In this document: piece by piece, positions 63,684 through 64,000 of the stretch | How the letters are laid out: the number at the start of each line of letters is the position of its first letter | Position numbering within the stretch: the stretch's first letter is position 1 | Assembly: GCA_035771175.1 (NCBI GenBank) | Contig: CM069602.1 | Span: 11,741,116 to 11,805,115, forward strand | DNA from: Paratinospora sagittata | Taxonomy: Eukaryota > Streptophyta > Magnoliopsida > Ranunculales > Menispermaceae | DNA: 64,000 nucleotides | Reading direction: 5' to 3' | The notes under the pieces: generated by a model | What the model was told of the DNA's origin: nothing | Seen by the model: the letters and a program-made list of their open reading frames with translations, nothing else | Database searches by the model: none | Made by a program: the position numbers and the translations under genes

Positions 63684-63929
63684 TATAAATGACACTCACT
63701 TGCTCAGTTTCAGCAGATGATGATGATGAATCAGTCACTTCTCAGCTGACAGAGACATGGAGAGGAATCAGTCCCTTCAAAACGCCTGTTGTTCTGTGTA
63801 TGAAACGGTGGATATTGGAGAAGACCCATTTCTCTTCTCAAACCAACTCCACCCACTTGATTTCAGGTAATATTAGATAAATGAAAGAGGACGTGAATGA
63901 AATTAATGTTGTCCCATATTACAAACAGC
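63684..63929 (+). pseudogene. Truncated RKD module T8 (class B)
   Basis: Exon 1 at 63,757-63,866. Same class B breakpoint. The array continues past the window. Confidence 0.85.
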
Positions 63930-64000
63930 GGACTCTTAAAAACATTGTTCCTAAGCTGTTCAAATTGGTGAAATCACAAAATTCATTTTCATGACCTCAA
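63930..64000 (+). repeat. 137-bp repeat, cut by window end
   Basis: Begins 'ggactcttaaaaac' as in the other class B clusters. Confidence 0.85.

Noticed and set aside
1..64000. tRNA, rRNA or organelle genes
   Set aside because: None recognised on either strand.

Overview
The window is nuclear DNA of a flowering plant, probably a eudicot. It is AT-rich, its genes have GT-AG introns, and it carries a Ty3/gypsy element with a plant-type primer-binding site and a plant LINE remnant. The species cannot be fixed from the sequence. The RKD protein family recognised here is well known from citrus and mango embryony studies, but I could not compare it with any database.

Left flank (1-10,967): a long LTR of the Tekay/Del type, cut by the window edge (to about 2785); an AT-rich stretch with a GC-rich degenerate block (about 2950-3125); a broken LINE on the minus strand (3641-4742); then a decayed Ty3/gypsy element (4743 to about 10,800). 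The gypsy element has a 5' LTR and PBS, followed by gag, protease, RT, RNase H and integrase remnants full of stops and frameshifts. No 3' LTR is visible.

RKD locus (about 10,968-64,000): this is the main content. A four-exon RWP-RK (RKD-type) transcription factor gene occurs 12 times in apparently intact form. Seven copies lie on the minus strand (12,601-35,984, period mostly 3683 bp), then there is a 100-N gap (37,081-37,180), then five copies lie on the plus strand (38,154-59,159). The two arrays are therefore head to head, with promoters facing the gap. The reading frame is hidden by short first exons. A 110-nt exon 1 starting at an MERNQ methionine joins exon 2 in frame at a GT-AG intron, giving proteins of 274 aa (left) and 272 aa (right). 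Left and right proteins differ at about 16 positions plus indels, yet the RWP-RK core is identical.

Every copy has the same layout, read in transcription direction: minisatellite array built on GATGAACAGGAGATTACGGC, then a TATA box about 26 bp later, a very short leader, the gene, a 3' flank of 430-460 bp, a few copies of a 137-bp repeat, then the next minisatellite. In the right array the full genes are interspersed with eight truncated modules that keep minisatellite, TATA, leader, exon 1 and the start of intron 1, then jump straight into the 137-bp repeat. These fall into three deletion classes and form higher-order repeats (4665, 4665, 4548 and 5821 bp).

RKD proteins control egg-cell and embryo identity in plants, and RKD/RWP genes with altered promoters have been linked to nucellar (apomictic) embryony. 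A massively amplified RKD locus with a minisatellite at each promoter is therefore the notable system here. The inverted arrangement and the exact copy number depend on the assembly across the gap.
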